This document shows positions 48,600 through 60,771 of a stretch of 64,000 nucleotides of DNA, piece after piece. The position numbers and the translations under genes were made by a program. The stretch comes from Tetracladium setigerum (Eukaryota; Ascomycota; Leotiomycetes; Helotiales), in contig PZJY01000004.1 in the NCBI GenBank assembly GCA_031472005.1, positions 2,950,556-3,014,555 on the forward strand, written 5' to 3'. The notes under the pieces were generated by a model. That model ran no database searches and was not told the DNA's origin. It was given only the letters and a program-made list of their open reading frames with translations. Within the stretch, counting starts at the first letter, position 1. Each line of letters opens with the position of its first letter.

Positions 48600-48885
48600 T
48601 CAGGGTTAGTTAAAAGCTAACAAAACACATGGAGATATGAGAGTCCAGAAAAATAGCCCAGGGTTATTCATTTTAAGAGCTAAAAGTCCACCCTCCGAGA
48701 AAAAGTAAGAACATGTCGTTGCCAAATGGGATGGCATGCATTGGACGATTATCTCGACATGTCCCATTACACCAAAAAAGCGGTGAAGACTTCATGTTCA
48801 ATAGTTTAGAAGGTGAGACCACGTAGGAGCATATCCTACGGCATTGTGCTCACAAATTTCACATTTCAATCTACTCATTGATGTT
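48600..48885 (+). mobile_element. Relic of a non-LTR (LINE) retrotransposon 3' end
   Basis: The plus strand reads GEDFMFNSLEGETT-stop-EHILRHCAH near 48790-48860, resembling the Cys/His patch at the end of fungal LINE reverse-transcriptase/RNase H polyproteins (..C..C....ETVEHILLxC). The TAG sits before EHIL, where CAG or similar is plausible. Upstream sequence is too decayed to read. No ends identified. Confidence 0.4.
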
Positions 48886-49014
48886 AACCACGGTCCTCCT
48901 CCCTAAACAATATTGATATTGAGTACTCAAAGTCATATGCACCATTGGTGAAATTTGAAAGCCAGCCTCTGAGAGTGATAATGTGGATTTCACCAGTCCC
49001 GCTGATTCGGCAAT

Positions 49015-49330
49015 GTTAGACAAAGTTGATAAGCTCTTTGCTTGCAATGTCGGCGACTATATCGTCTTGCCACAGATAGTCGTAGTTGGAGATCAATCTA
49101 GTGGGAAGAGCTCTGTCTTACAAAGGTCTGGCCGGCATGCCATTTCCACGAGATAGCGATTTGTGTACAAGATTTGCTACACAAATAACCTTTCAGCGCT
49201 CAGCACCAAGACGGATTGCTGTATCGGTCGTTGCGGCCAAACACTCAAGCGTGGAACATGTGGAGCAGGTATGTGCATGGACTAAAGAGATGGAGGCTCT
49301 GGATGAGAAGATATCATGCGCGAGGTAAGT
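49015..49330 (+). pseudogene. Relic of a second dynamin-like GTPase
   Basis: Reads MLDKVDKLFACNVGDYIVLP then QIVVVGDQSSGKSSVL, a dynamin P-loop, then, after a frame change near 49120, GLAGMPFPRDSDLCTRFATQ and ITFQRS. This matches the start of the intact dynamin at 25215 (PEIIVCGDQSAGKSSVL, FPTKDGLCTRFVTEL). The next segment (VVAAKHSSVEH..) has lost the intervening G3 region. Only the first quarter of the protein is present. Confidence 0.75.
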
Positions 49331-49748
49331 GAAAGAGTGTTTCCTTGGCATTTAGAATAATCCGGGTCGTTACAATAGATTTGAACAGAAAGCGAAATCG
49401 CCAGAAGCCACCAACTTGGGCATAGCCGATAGTCAAAACGGTCGCCAACTCCATGTCGGTTCTGCTGAAACTCTTTTGGAGGTACTTGCAAAATGCACAG
49501 CCATTAATGGCGGAGTTCTCAATCTCCGCGAAGGTCTTCATTACAGCCTGTCCGTTGGAGTTACCTGTGGAATTAATTGGAACGGCGAAGATATCATCGC
49601 ACGGAGATTGACAGGTGCATAGAATAGCATCATGTCTCTGGTATTCACCGGCCTGTCCCAAATACCCTCCATCGGTGTGATTCCACAAAAATAGGAATTC
49701 TTCGAGTTCGGGGTCCATTGCAGAATTGCAGAGTGCTTCTAACACCAA
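49314..49748 (-). pseudogene. N-terminal relic of a HET-type protein
   Basis: The minus-strand frame includes CTCQSPCDDIFAVPINSTGN and FAEIENSAINGCAFCKYLQK, a Cys-rich lead-in commonly preceding HET domains (LExSAxxGCxFCxxL). The HET domain itself does not follow, since the dynamin relic overlaps its end. A fragment only. Confidence 0.4.
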
Positions 49749-49879
49749 AAGTTTGAGATATGTAGAGGCTTTTTCAACGGATTGCTGGCCGGGAATTTGT
49801 CGGATTATGTGGTTTTGTCATATTTGAAGAATGAGAAGGGCCAGCGACTTTTGGAGGCTCGTGGAAGCGCGTGATTGTC

Positions 49880-50721
49880 GTTGCTTGCGCCTCTCAAGGA
49901 CAGAGACGCTCCGTCCAATCAAGCCAGGCAGGGTGGATGGACCGTAACATTCTTGGTATCGAATTTTGATAGCTGCAGGAGCCCAACATATCTCGAGAAG
50001 TGGGCTGACGAGCGAGAAAATGGCCATCAAATGCAGCGTCTACCAACTTTTTTCCAAAAGCCGGAAGGATGGAAAAGTAGAAGAACGAAGTCTCAATAGT
50101 CTGCCATCAGGATTAGTAGAAATGCATCATGGGGTTTAAAAAAGAGCGAGTGAGGCGCGTGCTATTCCAGCCGGAGGATCCCATGGTCTGTTAAGCCTGG
50201 TTGGTATTCGCTGTTTCTAAGGAATAGACGAGAGGGAGGTGACCTTGACTCCTGATGAACCAGAGTTTTGTATATGAACGGCCACGTGACTGAACCACCA
50301 TACCTTCTCCCTCATCTCATCTGGGCCCAATCCAACCACAACGGTCTTTTCCTTGAATGATATAAACTGGATGGATGGTTGGTAGGTACTCGGATTGGAA
50401 ATAGATTCGTTGATTAATCAATCGAGCGATCACCAGTAAGTACGTAGGTGGGTAGACATAGGGTATGTAATGTATTCATGCTACGAACCACATCCCTCAA
50501 ATCCTCTTGACGATTTATTGCCTTCCGCACACATTTAACACTTTCATCATCTTCTCATCTCATCACTAACTTCCAACTCTATCCAACATTTCCAACCTCC
50601 CATCTCCCATCCCTCAACGATATTATACAACAAAAACTAAAAAAGTAGACACAATAAACTCCAACTCCTCCCAATAAATAACAAGCCACCAAACCAGTCT
50701 TTCAAATATTTTTTAATGAAT

Positions 50722-50765
<44 letters not shown>

Positions 50766-51641
50766 GTGCCCGCCCCGTCCGTCTTGTAACAGTACATACA
50801 TGCGAACAAGACCAAAAAAAAAGAAAAAGGATAGATTCACTGAACGATTAAAAAAAATGCCACCTTGTTTTTTTGTAAGATGGAGAGGGCAACAGACAGA
50901 CAGAAAATCAGAAAGAGGCCAGAATTTTGTTGTATTGGTGTAGCGGGGAACCGTAAAGATGGCATTGATTTGTAGTGTAGTAGGCAGGTGGCATTTTCGT
51001 TATCTTGCGCAGGACAGTAAATATGAAGTGATGGAAGATGGTACCAGCCCGTCTATTTGTGTTCGTGTTGTGTGCTCGTTCGTTCCGTTCGTTTGTGTCT
51101 TGTTTATTGGTGATTCATAAATAGGTATATTTTGCGTAAAAGTTTCAAGCAAGCAACCATCCAGGAAATGCTAGGCAGCCCTTCAACATATCTCATCAGA
51201 GAACAATGAAGAACAGGAATCCCCAGTCCCTATCCAGGTCCAGGTCCAGTCTCAAGCGAGCGGCCATCTAAGAGCAAGCATCTTTCTTCTTCCATCCAGA
51301 AAATTCAAGAGGCAAAGATCGCGGGTGGTCCACCCCAAACATTAAATCCAGATCCAGATCCAGATCCAAAGAAGTAAAGATAGGTATAGGTAGGGTAAGA
51401 TCAGATCAACCCTTGCGCAACACACAAACAAGCGTGAGCATGTCTTCTTCTCTTTTTTGAAAAGCAAGCAGAAAAGCAGGCAGGCATATGCATATTGAAA
51501 TCGCCCTCCCACGGAGTCCCACCCACCAAATAAACCAAATCAAGCAAAATCACCAAATCGTGTCCACAAGCGGGCACAGTACACACCATACGATACGCGC
51601 AATTGTAGATGATGATGAAACAAGAGCAATATGACGCATTA
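49880..51641. other. 1.8 kb intergenic/3' UTR of chs4 with a CT microsatellite
   Basis: No supported gene. 50725-50760 is an uninterrupted (CT)n microsatellite of about 18 units. 51230-51370 has CCAGGTC/CAGATC short repeats. 49880-50200 is nondescript. Confidence 0.45.
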
Positions 51642-54600
51642 TTACATTATCGCACACTCACCTTCGTTTTGGGCTCCGACTTTGGAACGTGAGATGCGCT
51701 CACGTGCCTTCATGCCTCCCTTTCCGCCGTTCTTCTTCAGGTCTTCGAGACGCTCGCGAGCTTTGGGGAAGTTTTGCGCTACAAGGAAAAGTCTGTTAGT
51801 TACAATTTCTTGACAATGGGTGGTGGTAAAAAAAAATACTGACCGGCGGCTTTCCAATACCACCTCTTTGCGTCCTCCAACGAGGAAGGACTTCCAATGC
51901 CCATCTCTGTGAAATAGCCCATTGCATACTCTGCTTTGGCGTTACCAGCCATGGCAGCCTTTCTCGCCCAGAGGTAAGCTTCCGTGTCGCTCTGCTGCAA
52001 AACACCCTCGCTACCGGTCAAGTACCAGCCAGAAAGTGACAACTCGGCTTGATGTTCTTCTTGAACAGCCGCTCTCGAGTACCACGCAATACTTTGTCTT
52101 GGATCAACCGGGCAATTGAACAATCCGTATTCGTACGCACAACCCATTCGATATTGCGAGAACTTGTAACCCAACTCGGCAGCTTGCTTGAAGAGGCTGA
52201 AACTGTAGGCTTCATCGCGAACGATACTGCCATCAGCACTCTGAGGCGCTTCAAAGAGAAGTCCGAGCTCATGGAGAGCGTGTGGGTTCTCGGCATCTGC
52301 GCGCTCAGCTGCTCTCTTGAGCCATTGAACTGCCTCGCGAGGATTCTTTGGCTGGCCAAGAAGTCCTTTGAGTTGAATCATACCCATCTTGTACATGGCA
52401 GGAGTGTCGCCAAGGGTAGCAGCTCGCTTATACCATTGGATTGCTTTCATGGGGTCCTTGCGGGTTCCACCTCCCTCCTCGTGACCGAGCTCACAGCACA
52501 CGGCCGTTCGGTACGCAGCAGATGCATTGCCAGCTTTAGCAGCGGACTGGTAAAGAGTGAAAGCTTCTTTGTCGTTATTCTCGAGTCCAAGAGCACCTCG
52601 GCCATAACAATCTGCTAGGAAGAACATGGCGTCTGTATTGCCAGATGCTACCATGCGTTTAAGCATCTTGGAAGCATCCATTACATACTTCTCGCGCATC
52701 TTATTTCGCATGCGGACATCCGGGTAGCTATTGACTAAAACATCAGAAGCCTCAACCAACTTCTTGATCAAGTGCATCTGGATAGCTGCATCGTTAGGCT
52801 TTGCCTTTGCCGCAGCCTTGACCATCTCCAACTCGCCAATAGTAAGCGGTTGAGGACCAGTGGGAGCGGCCTGAGGAGGTGGTGCTTCTACTGGAATACC
52901 TTGGGCGCTCGGGTTGCCATTGTAGTGTCGTACAGGAGCGGGCTTTGTGTTCGCATTTTGCGCGGCCACAGATCCAGGTATTAAACCTGGTCGAACAGGT
53001 ATTGGGTGGTTGGGAAGTGCATCTTCGCTGAGCTTTGATTTCGGTAGACTACTGGCACTTCCAGCACTGTTGTTACGTGGCATGCCATTTGGCTGACCAT
53101 TTGGAAGACCATTTGGCAAACCATTCATGACTGGCTTCGGCCCAACGTTAGGAGGAGGTGGACCATTATTAAAGTTTTGTGCCATTCGAGGAGCTGCAGA
53201 TGTACTTCTTGGGGGAGGCTGGAAGGCGTTCTGTGGTGGTGGTGGTGGTGGATCATAACCCCCTTGCATCGGTGGGCCTCGATTTTGGGGCTCCTGGTTG
53301 TACTGTCCATTCTGCTGTTGGTTGTATTGTCCGTTTGGTGGTCCATAATCATCGTACTGGTTTTGGGCTTGGTTTTGATTCTGTTGAAAGTATGCATTGG
53401 TGGGTGTTCTTTGTCCGTCACTCGCAGAATCAAAAATTGCTGCTTGTGGTTGCATTTGTGCTCGATGATCGGCTTGATTCTGGACCGGCCTTTGATATCC
53501 ACCTTGATGTACGGGGCCAGTTGCGATGTGAGCATCAATCGAATTCCCTCTTCTGTTCGCACCCGAATTGTTCGGAATCGCGTCAAAATTTGGCATGTCA
53601 GATTGTCCAGAATGTCTACCTTGGTAGCCTTGGGGGTTAGGGTCCTCGTAGTATGAATCATACAAATCGCTGATACTTTCGTTTTGACGATGGCCATTTT
53701 GTTCTTCGTATTGAGTAAGATAATTCTGCTGGGGAGCGATAGGAATTGGCGCAGGATACGTTCTTTGCGGTGGTGGACGAGCCCCTGTAGCAGTTGCAGG
53801 TCTTGGTGGCATATTTCGTCCCACTGGGCCATTGTATGGAGCACTTGAGCCAACATTTTCCATCACTCGAGGCTGGTTCTGATCATTTCCCATCGGTGCA
53901 GGTTGGTCGTTTGGCATTGTGTTGCTTCTTGAAGGAGGTCCAAAATTATCCCCATTCGCAAAACCAGGGTCCCAGTATGCATTGTTTCTCGCTGAAGGAT
54001 TGCCACCCGTTTGTGGGGTCGGTCTTTGCGGATTGGGGTAGTTCTGTTGCCCCCCCTGAGAATACTCATTCTGTGGTGGTGGTCGTTGTCTCTCTCCGGA
54101 AGGTCGCCCAAAATCCTCGGCTGGTGCAGGTCGTCTCTGACCATCCATCGACGGTCTTCCATAATCATCAAAGGTAGCAGCTCTTCCTGGAGGAGCAAAT
54201 CCATTGTTCTGGCTGTGTTTACTTGCTGATGTTCCCGGTCGACCTTGTGGATCGTTAATGTTCATACCGTCCATCTTCTGTAAAATATTTCGCTCTTCGT
54301 CTACCGACGTCTTCTTCTTTGCGCCTGGGAAGGTTGGGAAAGGATTGTCCCAGGATTGTTGATCTGGTGACATGGGGGTGTTTTAAGTGGTCTTCGTGCT
54401 TGTTCTGGCCAGCATTAATAATGGTGGATTTTTCTAGATTTGTCGATACTTACGTTGTCCAGGATCAGCTGTATAAGATCGCTCTGGTGGTGGTCGTCCT
54501 CCCCTCTTCCAGCAGGGCCACCATTTTGAAAGCCACCTGGGCCTCCTCTCATTCCGTCATTCATAGGGCCCCTTTGAGGACCAGGACCAGGTCTTCCTCC

Positions 54601-55137
54601 TCTTTGATCAAATCCTCCTCTCGGATCACCCCCTCTTTGGTCGTAGCCTTGGTTATCCATCGGGGGTCTCTGGCGTGGAGGTGGACCGCCCCTTCCTCCT
54701 TGTGGACCTCCTCTCTGATCATAGCCACCTCTCATTCTATCATCCATAGGCGGTGGTCCTCGCTGTTGTGGTGGAGGGCCACCTCTGCCGCCTCTAGGAG
54801 GCATCCCTCCACCCCTCTGCTCAGGATAATATTCCTGCTGTTGTTGTTGTGGAGGGTAATTCTGGTTCTGCGGGGGGTAACCATTGCCTCTGCCACCTCC
54901 ATTCATATCTTGTTGATAGCCGTCATTATAGTCTTGCGCATAGCCATTGTCATTATCGTAATCATTATGTCCGTATCCATCCTGAGGATACTGGTCGTAC
55001 TGCTGAGGCTGTTGCTGTTGCTGGTATTGCTGCTGCTGTGGAGCTTGGTTGTATCCCTGGGGAGGACCCGGTCTCTGCGCAGCTCTGCCATTGTAAGGCC
55101 GTTGTGGTGGTTGGTAGTTCCCCTGATCGTAAGCCAT
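51642..55137 (-). CDS. chs4: Skt5/Chs4-type chitin synthase activator with Sel1 repeats and CAAX box
   Basis: Exons 55137-54454, 54363-51844 and 51778-51642. The N-terminal 550 residues are low-complexity (Gln, Gly, Pro, Asn-rich; RGG-like PRGGRGG units). Then come Sel1-like repeats, for example AMFFLADCYGRGALGLENND, AMYKMGMIQLKGLLGQPKNP, SQYRMGCAYEYGLFNCPVDP and AKAEYAMGYFTEMGIG. The protein ends GECAIM, a CAAX farnesylation motif that anchors Chs4 proteins to membrane, where they recruit and activate class IV chitin synthase. Exons sum to 3341 nt; one more G in the G run near 54495 joins GPAGRG to GRPPPERSYTADPG and gives 3342 nt (1113 residues). As written, the first exon would stop inside the intron. 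A missing base in the sequence is more likely than loss of this important cell-wall gene. The start MAYDQGNYQPPQ is well placed. Confidence 0.9.
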
Positions 55138-56683
55138 GTTGACTGCGTCGTCTCTCGTATTCTCTCAAGTCGCGTCGGAGTGCAAATTTTGCGCTCAGCA
55201 CGAAAGAGGGACTGGATTGCCGAGAGGTATGTTATATCGCTGTGCTTGTTCAAGATCGAGATTGAATCTGTTGGACAAATTTGACTCCGACGTTAGAGGA
55301 AGGGCTGAAAAAGAAGTCGGGGCGAAGTCTGTGCCAACGGGTCGCAGATGACAGTTGCGGTGGCCGAGGACGGTTTCAGGAGCTGGAAAGGACGGTGTTC
55401 GAGAGATGAATGGGGCGCGTTTAAGGAGCGTTGCTATCTGACGCACGCAATAGACAGGCGCAAAGAAAGCTCGAAGTTGACGCGCACCTAGATAGAATAG
55501 TGACCAGTCGACGTCTAGGGAAAAAAGAGATGTACTCCGTGAGGGTGTTGTTGAGATGCAGCGGGAGAGAGGGGGGCAGTCAGCGGTTGGAAAGATGGGG
55601 ATGGAAGCTAGCCGGCCACGCGAGCTGAAGCGAAGTTCAGGGTGTGCGCTGCAGGACAAGTTTGCTGGATCTCGGAGAAGGAGATGAAAGGGGACAGATA
55701 GTCTGCGTGCCAGGTGTTCTTTGCATAACACAATACAATGCTCTTTCTGATTCTATCGCAAAGAAGTACAGTAGGCAGGAGGTTGTGTTCAGTTGTTATT
55801 CTCGGAATTATGGGCCAACAGTCTTTGTCAATGCGAAGGTTCTAGCATTGAGCAGCAGCAGCAGCATTAAATTGGATCTTCTCACAGCGAATGACCAGCA
55901 CCTCGTCTCACATCCGATGGAGGGCATGAGGACATGGGCATGTCAGGCACCCGCTTCAAACAATTGGTGGACGACCAGCTTATTAGAGATATTAAGGATC
56001 ATTATGTATTCAACGTCTATTATTATTGGAAGGATGGGGGCGTCTTCTGATGCATTTCTTGACTTTGTAAACAAGCATCGTCATCATAGGCGAGGAGAAA
56101 AAAAGTTACATATCGGATGTTTTGAGAACAAGCAAACTTGGCAGGCGAAGAGGAGAGGGCTTTTGTTGTTGTTCGTCTCTCCCACAGTACTAGGATACAT
56201 ACAGTACCTTATCAAGTCTATTTGCAAAGAGATATATATAGATATTCCATGTACCACAACTGCAAATATTAACAAAATATCCACCTACACTCGCCTTTCC
56301 TCCTCTTAATGAACGTACGGAGGATATACAGCACTGACGTCTCACCCATTGGAAAAGCTGCAAGTAAGGGAATAGGCTTAAAAGTCTTGCATTGTCGATC
56401 TCAAGTCCTCGAGTTAGTGAAGAAGGACCTTTCTCTCCTTCCGCCACTTCCATCCTCGCCACAGCTTCACTGCCACATCTGCACCGCCACTTCTCAGTCC
56501 ACCAATAGCACACTGAGGGTTCCGAATTGAAGATCTTCGACATCATCATTGTGAAGCTTCAACATTTCACCTGCCATTCAAACATCCCAACATCCCCGAC
56601 CGCTGAGCCTCCAAACCATCCGCAGACCTCGGTATCAAACTCCTCTACACACGCGTCACCCAACCCCAGCATACGCGCAAGCA
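55138..56683. other. 1.5 kb divergent promoter/leader region of chs4 and cbp4
   Basis: Open frames here (for example 55195-55731 minus, 55644-56309 plus) lack family resemblance and overlap each other. I treat the region as UTR and promoter. CAGCAGCAGCAG at about 55853. Confidence 0.45.
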
Positions 56684-57325
56684 ATGGCTCCCAAACCGAC
56701 AAACTGGCCTCTGATAGGCAAAATGGTTGGATCGTCTGTTCCCCCTCCTCTTTCCTTCCCCTTATCCCATCCTTTCTGCTTTCCCAAAGCGCCTAAAAGA
56801 ATGAAAGATTTTACGTCATGAAATAACTAACTTCAAACAGTTTCCTCCTATTATCCGTTGGCGGTCCTGCTTTCACCTTCTGGCTCGTGCCAACAGAAGA
56901 AGAGCTCTTCAAGAAATACAACCCAGACCTGCAGAAGAAAAGCCTGGAGAACCGTCAGCAGAAACAAGAGGAATTCGATCACTTTGTCAATAAACTGAAG
57001 GAGTATTCAAAGAGTGATAAGCACAGTATGTCTCTTCCCCCCCCCTCTGCCGCGGCCGCCCGTTATTACAATGAGAGAGGGGAACTTTTGTGGGAATAAG
57101 GGATAGGATAGATTTTGGAGCTCTTTTAGCGATTGGGATTATTGGGATTACCGGATATTTGAATATCATCAGTGCTAATCTGTTCTTTGTCACTGGTGTA
57201 CAGTCTGGGAAGTAGCAGCCGATGCAGAACGGGCCGAAAAAGCTGCGAGGATAGCGGAACAAGCAAGGATAAAACGAGAGATCAGGGAAAGACAGGAGGA
57301 GATGAGGCAGTCGAACTTGAGATGA
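56684..57325 (+). CDS. cbp4: Cytochrome bc1 complex assembly factor Cbp4
   Basis: Three exons (56684-56733, 56841-57025, 57204-57325) total 357 nt, 118 residues, the usual Cbp4 size. It starts MAPKPTNWPLIGKMVGS, followed by one membrane-spanning segment (FLLLSVGGPAFTFWLV) and the family signature PTEEELFKKYNPDLQKKSLE, then KLKEYSKSDK and a charged coiled coil to ..EEMRQSNLR. In yeast Cbp4 sits in the mitochondrial inner membrane and stabilises newly made cytochrome b with Cbp3/Cbp6. Each splice junction keeps the frame; the second intron is long for this window (178 nt). Confidence 0.93.
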
Positions 57326-58402
57326 TTATTGAGGAACACAACAACGAATAACCACTACCCATCCGGCAAAAAGGAGAAGGGGGGAGAAATACAGGCGCCA
57401 GTGAATGATACGATGGGGCCAACTAAGTAATGTATGCATGGATGGATGGATGGATGTACTACCACATATCTCGGCGTTTTGTGCGGGGGTAGAGGGAAGT
57501 GCTGCTGGTTTTTAAGTATCAGATGGATGGATTGTACGAGTACTACCTTACTTCATGTACAACTCTTCTCTGCTATTGGGATAGGAAAAATGGGGTCCGA
57601 TTACGATAGGGAGGGCAGTAAACTATCTAGGAATCTAGATAGTTTGTCTCATATCTTTTATAATCTGCCTCCCATTTTCCAAATGTACAGAATTCTTCCC
57701 ACTACTCAATTCCAAACTCCCACAACCTACATCATGATCTTCCTTCCTCAAAGACCATCACATCGCCCTTCCCCCCTCAGAAGTCAACTCAACATAAATA
57801 CCAAAACCCAACTCAACAAACGCCTATCCAAATTTCCCAGAGACAAAAACTCCCGAAAAAAGAAATCCACAAAATCCACCCAAGCTTTCCACCACACCAA
57901 GCATCTCAATAACAGTATACATCTCAAAAAGTAACTTAGTGTATGCAGGTACTGACCGATCGATCGATTTCGGAGTATTCTTTTACATTAGTGGAAAGCC
58001 TATCGTCGTTTGTTATTCCCTCTGGGGATCTGATGTATTTTTCTTTGGGGCTTTTGTTTGATTGACTACAAAAAAAATAAAACAGAAGCAAGTTTTAAAG
58101 GCCGAATAAATGCAAGGGACCAAACCCGGGGAAAGCACGAATAAGACAAAAAAAAAGAAAGAGAAAAGAGACAACGCAAACTGAGAGGGGGGTGTGGGTG
58201 GGTGGATTCTAAACTTTTCTAGATCGTGTCTGATGTCTCTCTGTTCTTTTGGGTCTTCTGGAATGAAAATTATTAGTAATTTGAGTAATTCCAAATTCTT
58301 TGAGAATGTATATTTTTTCTTCTTCTTAGACTAATGCGCATTAGTGGCCTCACTGAGCGCTGGTGGACTGTACCTGCGTCATGGTATTTTCTTCTTTTCT
58401 TA
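57326..58402. other. 3' flank of cbp4, no gene seen
   Basis: Low-complexity frames (GATGGATG repeat at about 57436-57455; Lys/Thr/Ser-rich 57700-57934) but no coding evidence. GATCGATCGATCG at 57958. Confidence 0.4.
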
Positions 58403-58800
58403 CAGACAGACAGACAGACAGACGGACACAGTTGAGACTTTGAGACTTTGATATTTGACAGCTTGACTTGTTACTCCTGTTGTTCTGGTGTTCTTCTTCC
58501 TTCGTCTTCTTCTCTGAGACTTTTGACTCTCACTTGAGACTTTTGACAGTCTGACAGCTGAGACTTTTGATAGCTTGACAGCTTGACAGCTGAGACTTTG
58601 ATATTTTGACAGTTGACACTTGACAACTACTTTTTTTTAATTATTATTATTGTCTCTGGGTCTTCTTTCTTCCTTCTTTCTCTTCTACTTCTTCTTCTCT
58701 GAGACTTTGAGACTTTGAGACTTTGAGGTTTTGAGACCCTGAGACCCTAAAACTCTGAGATTTTGACAACTTGATAGCTAACACTTTGACAAGTCAAGCT
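58403..58800. repeat. GAGACTTT(TGA)/GACAGCTT minisatellite with adjoining (CAGA)n
   Basis: CAGACAGACAGACAGACGG at 58403-58421 is followed by many imperfect copies of TGAGACTTT and TTGACAGCT in three clusters (58433-58475, 58510-58625, 58695-58790) separated by T/C-rich DNA. This looks like a decayed tandem array of roughly 9-bp units. Confidence 0.75.
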
Positions 58801-59019
58801 CAGTAGTGAATGAAGGCAATTTTAACTGTCAACACCGTGGAATGAGGAATAATCAAGAACTATCGACTTACTAAAACTTAGTATCAGTTTCATTCGGTGA
58901 TGTCCGGTCAGATGAATCCAAAGTGAGAAAAGTATCTTCGGCATTTCCAAGATCAAAATACATCTTTTCATTTTTCAAAATTTCTGTACAATAATAACGA
59001 GGTACTCTAGGTAGCACTG

Positions 59020-59476
59020 CTACATCCCCTCTTTAATAACCCAATCCCTCCTTTTTTTTATGAATGCATGCACATCGGAATAATCCGGTCCCCCTGCCTC
59101 CCTTCCCCAAGGAAGACGAAAAAGGAAAGATGGAAAAACGAAAGAGAAGGTAAGGAAAAAGAAATTTAATAACCCGATGGATGATCGACTTTGCATATCA
59201 GTGCATGCATAAGTTTTGTGTAATGGAAGGAAAGAAGGGAAAGCAAGGAAGGAAGGAAGGAAGGAGGGAAGACAAGGATGAAGAACAAGGGGAAGAGAGA
59301 AAAGATAGAGGCGAACAAGGGAATGGAAGGATGGAAAGAAAGATGTACAAATCTTAGACATGAGTATATAGGCACAAAAATCCATTATTCAATTCACTTA
59401 CTTCTCCATCTTGATCTATTCTTATTTTCAATCTCTTCAATCTGTTTCCCTCTCAACTCACGTTCTTTCCACTCAC
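59020..59476 (-). CDS. Candidate small spliced gene, last two exons
   Basis: A minus-strand segment 59476-59402 reads EWKERELRGKQIEEIENKNR up to a GTAAGT donor. Segment 59101-59020 reads EAGGPDYSDVHAFIKKRRDW then VIKEGM and TAG. Joined with the intron between, the frame is kept (..SRWR-REAGGPDY..). The intron would be 294 nt with a long pyrimidine tract. Upstream exon(s) were not found and no family is recognised. Charged composition and clean junctions are the only support; it could be chance. Confidence 0.25.
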
Positions 59477-60771
59477 CTACTTTAAGACTTTACTCCGTAG
59501 TATACAGACCAAATCGGAAGCGTAGATAATAATCATCAGTAAATAGATAAATTAACTAATAAATAAATCAACCAATGTCAATAAGTCCAGTCGAGTTACA
59601 TTATGCTGCGTTCAATGAATTCAATCATTGAAATCATTCTTCCTCTCCTTCCCTATTATTCCTCCCCTTCTAAACCTCTACTCTCTTTTCTCCAAAAAAG
59701 GCCTTTTAAGAATCACGAACTCCATTTACTCACTTCCATCCATCCATCCATCCATCCAAATAGACCAGGAAGAGAAAATGAAAAAAGAAAACACTTCAAA
59801 CTGATCTTGTCTAGGACATTTTTTTGTGGAGGGTTTTGGTTGTAATTTTTTGGGCCACGGAGGAAGTGCTTCCAGATGTATAGAGAAGTGTTTTGTCTTC
59901 TATACTTCACACACGGACACATCTTACATACACAGATCGAGATAGAAACACACGCGACTTAATGTCATAATCATTGGTAACATTAACGCAACTAATCGCT
60001 ACGGATATATAACATAATCTGTTAATAACATACGTACCTAGGTAGGTAGGTACGTTGGTATCCCGACCCTTTAAAATTCCCCTCATCTCCTCCACAATAA
60101 TGTATGACTAAGTGGTATTATTATATACAACATCGATGAGGTTTCTCCGCATGCGTGTACAATCTTACACGATGGACGGAGTGTGCTATATATGGGGCTG
60201 TAGTGTGCTGTACCGTACCGGATTTGCTGCCGCCCATAGGTCCACCAGACACCGAATTACTCGTGCATGACAATCCATTTCCCTTTCCAAGCCCACCCCC
60301 ACATCCCTCCCTCACTGCTCATGTGAAGATCTTGAAACATAGTGCTGTTCCTTCCATGGCCAATAATGACGATTGATATGCGAGTCTTTTCAACTACTGC
60401 AGTGCTCTTCCGCCACCACCAGCCACCCCCGTGGCTGGTATCTTCCCCATCAGCCCATCCATCTGTTGCCTCGAGTTCCTCCTACGTTCGCTCTTCCGGC
60501 TCTGCAAGAACACCTCCAAACAATACTTGTGATTTCGTGATAACATCTTCCTGACTTGATGGTTATATAGACGTGTATAAAAGGAGAAGGCAAGGGTGGA
60601 GCTTTTTTGGTTTTGGCTTTGTTGCGACAAAAAAAAAGGCAACCGAGAGAAGTTTTCGGTCGTTGCCGTTGTTCGCCATCGTTTCTACTCGATTAGTTTC
60701 CAATCGAAACCCCCCCCCCCCCCACCTTCCTTCTTCCCGTCCTCCTTCAAATCCGGAAGAACCGGTGGCAT
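59477..60771. other. Intergenic, no gene seen
   Basis: Simple repeats: CCATCCATCC at 59738-59758, GGTAGGTAGGTAC at 60041, a C14 run at about 60709-60723. No supported frame. The 3' flank of the bZIP gene. Confidence 0.4.

Noticed and set aside
53125..53856. Long frames on both strands across the chs4 low-complexity exon
   Set aside because: Shadows of the Gln/Pro/Gly-rich chs4 exon.
55195..55731. 178-codon minus-strand open frame upstream of chs4
   Set aside because: Lies in the leader/promoter region, Arg/Ser/Pro-rich with no family resemblance and overlapped by plus-strand frames.
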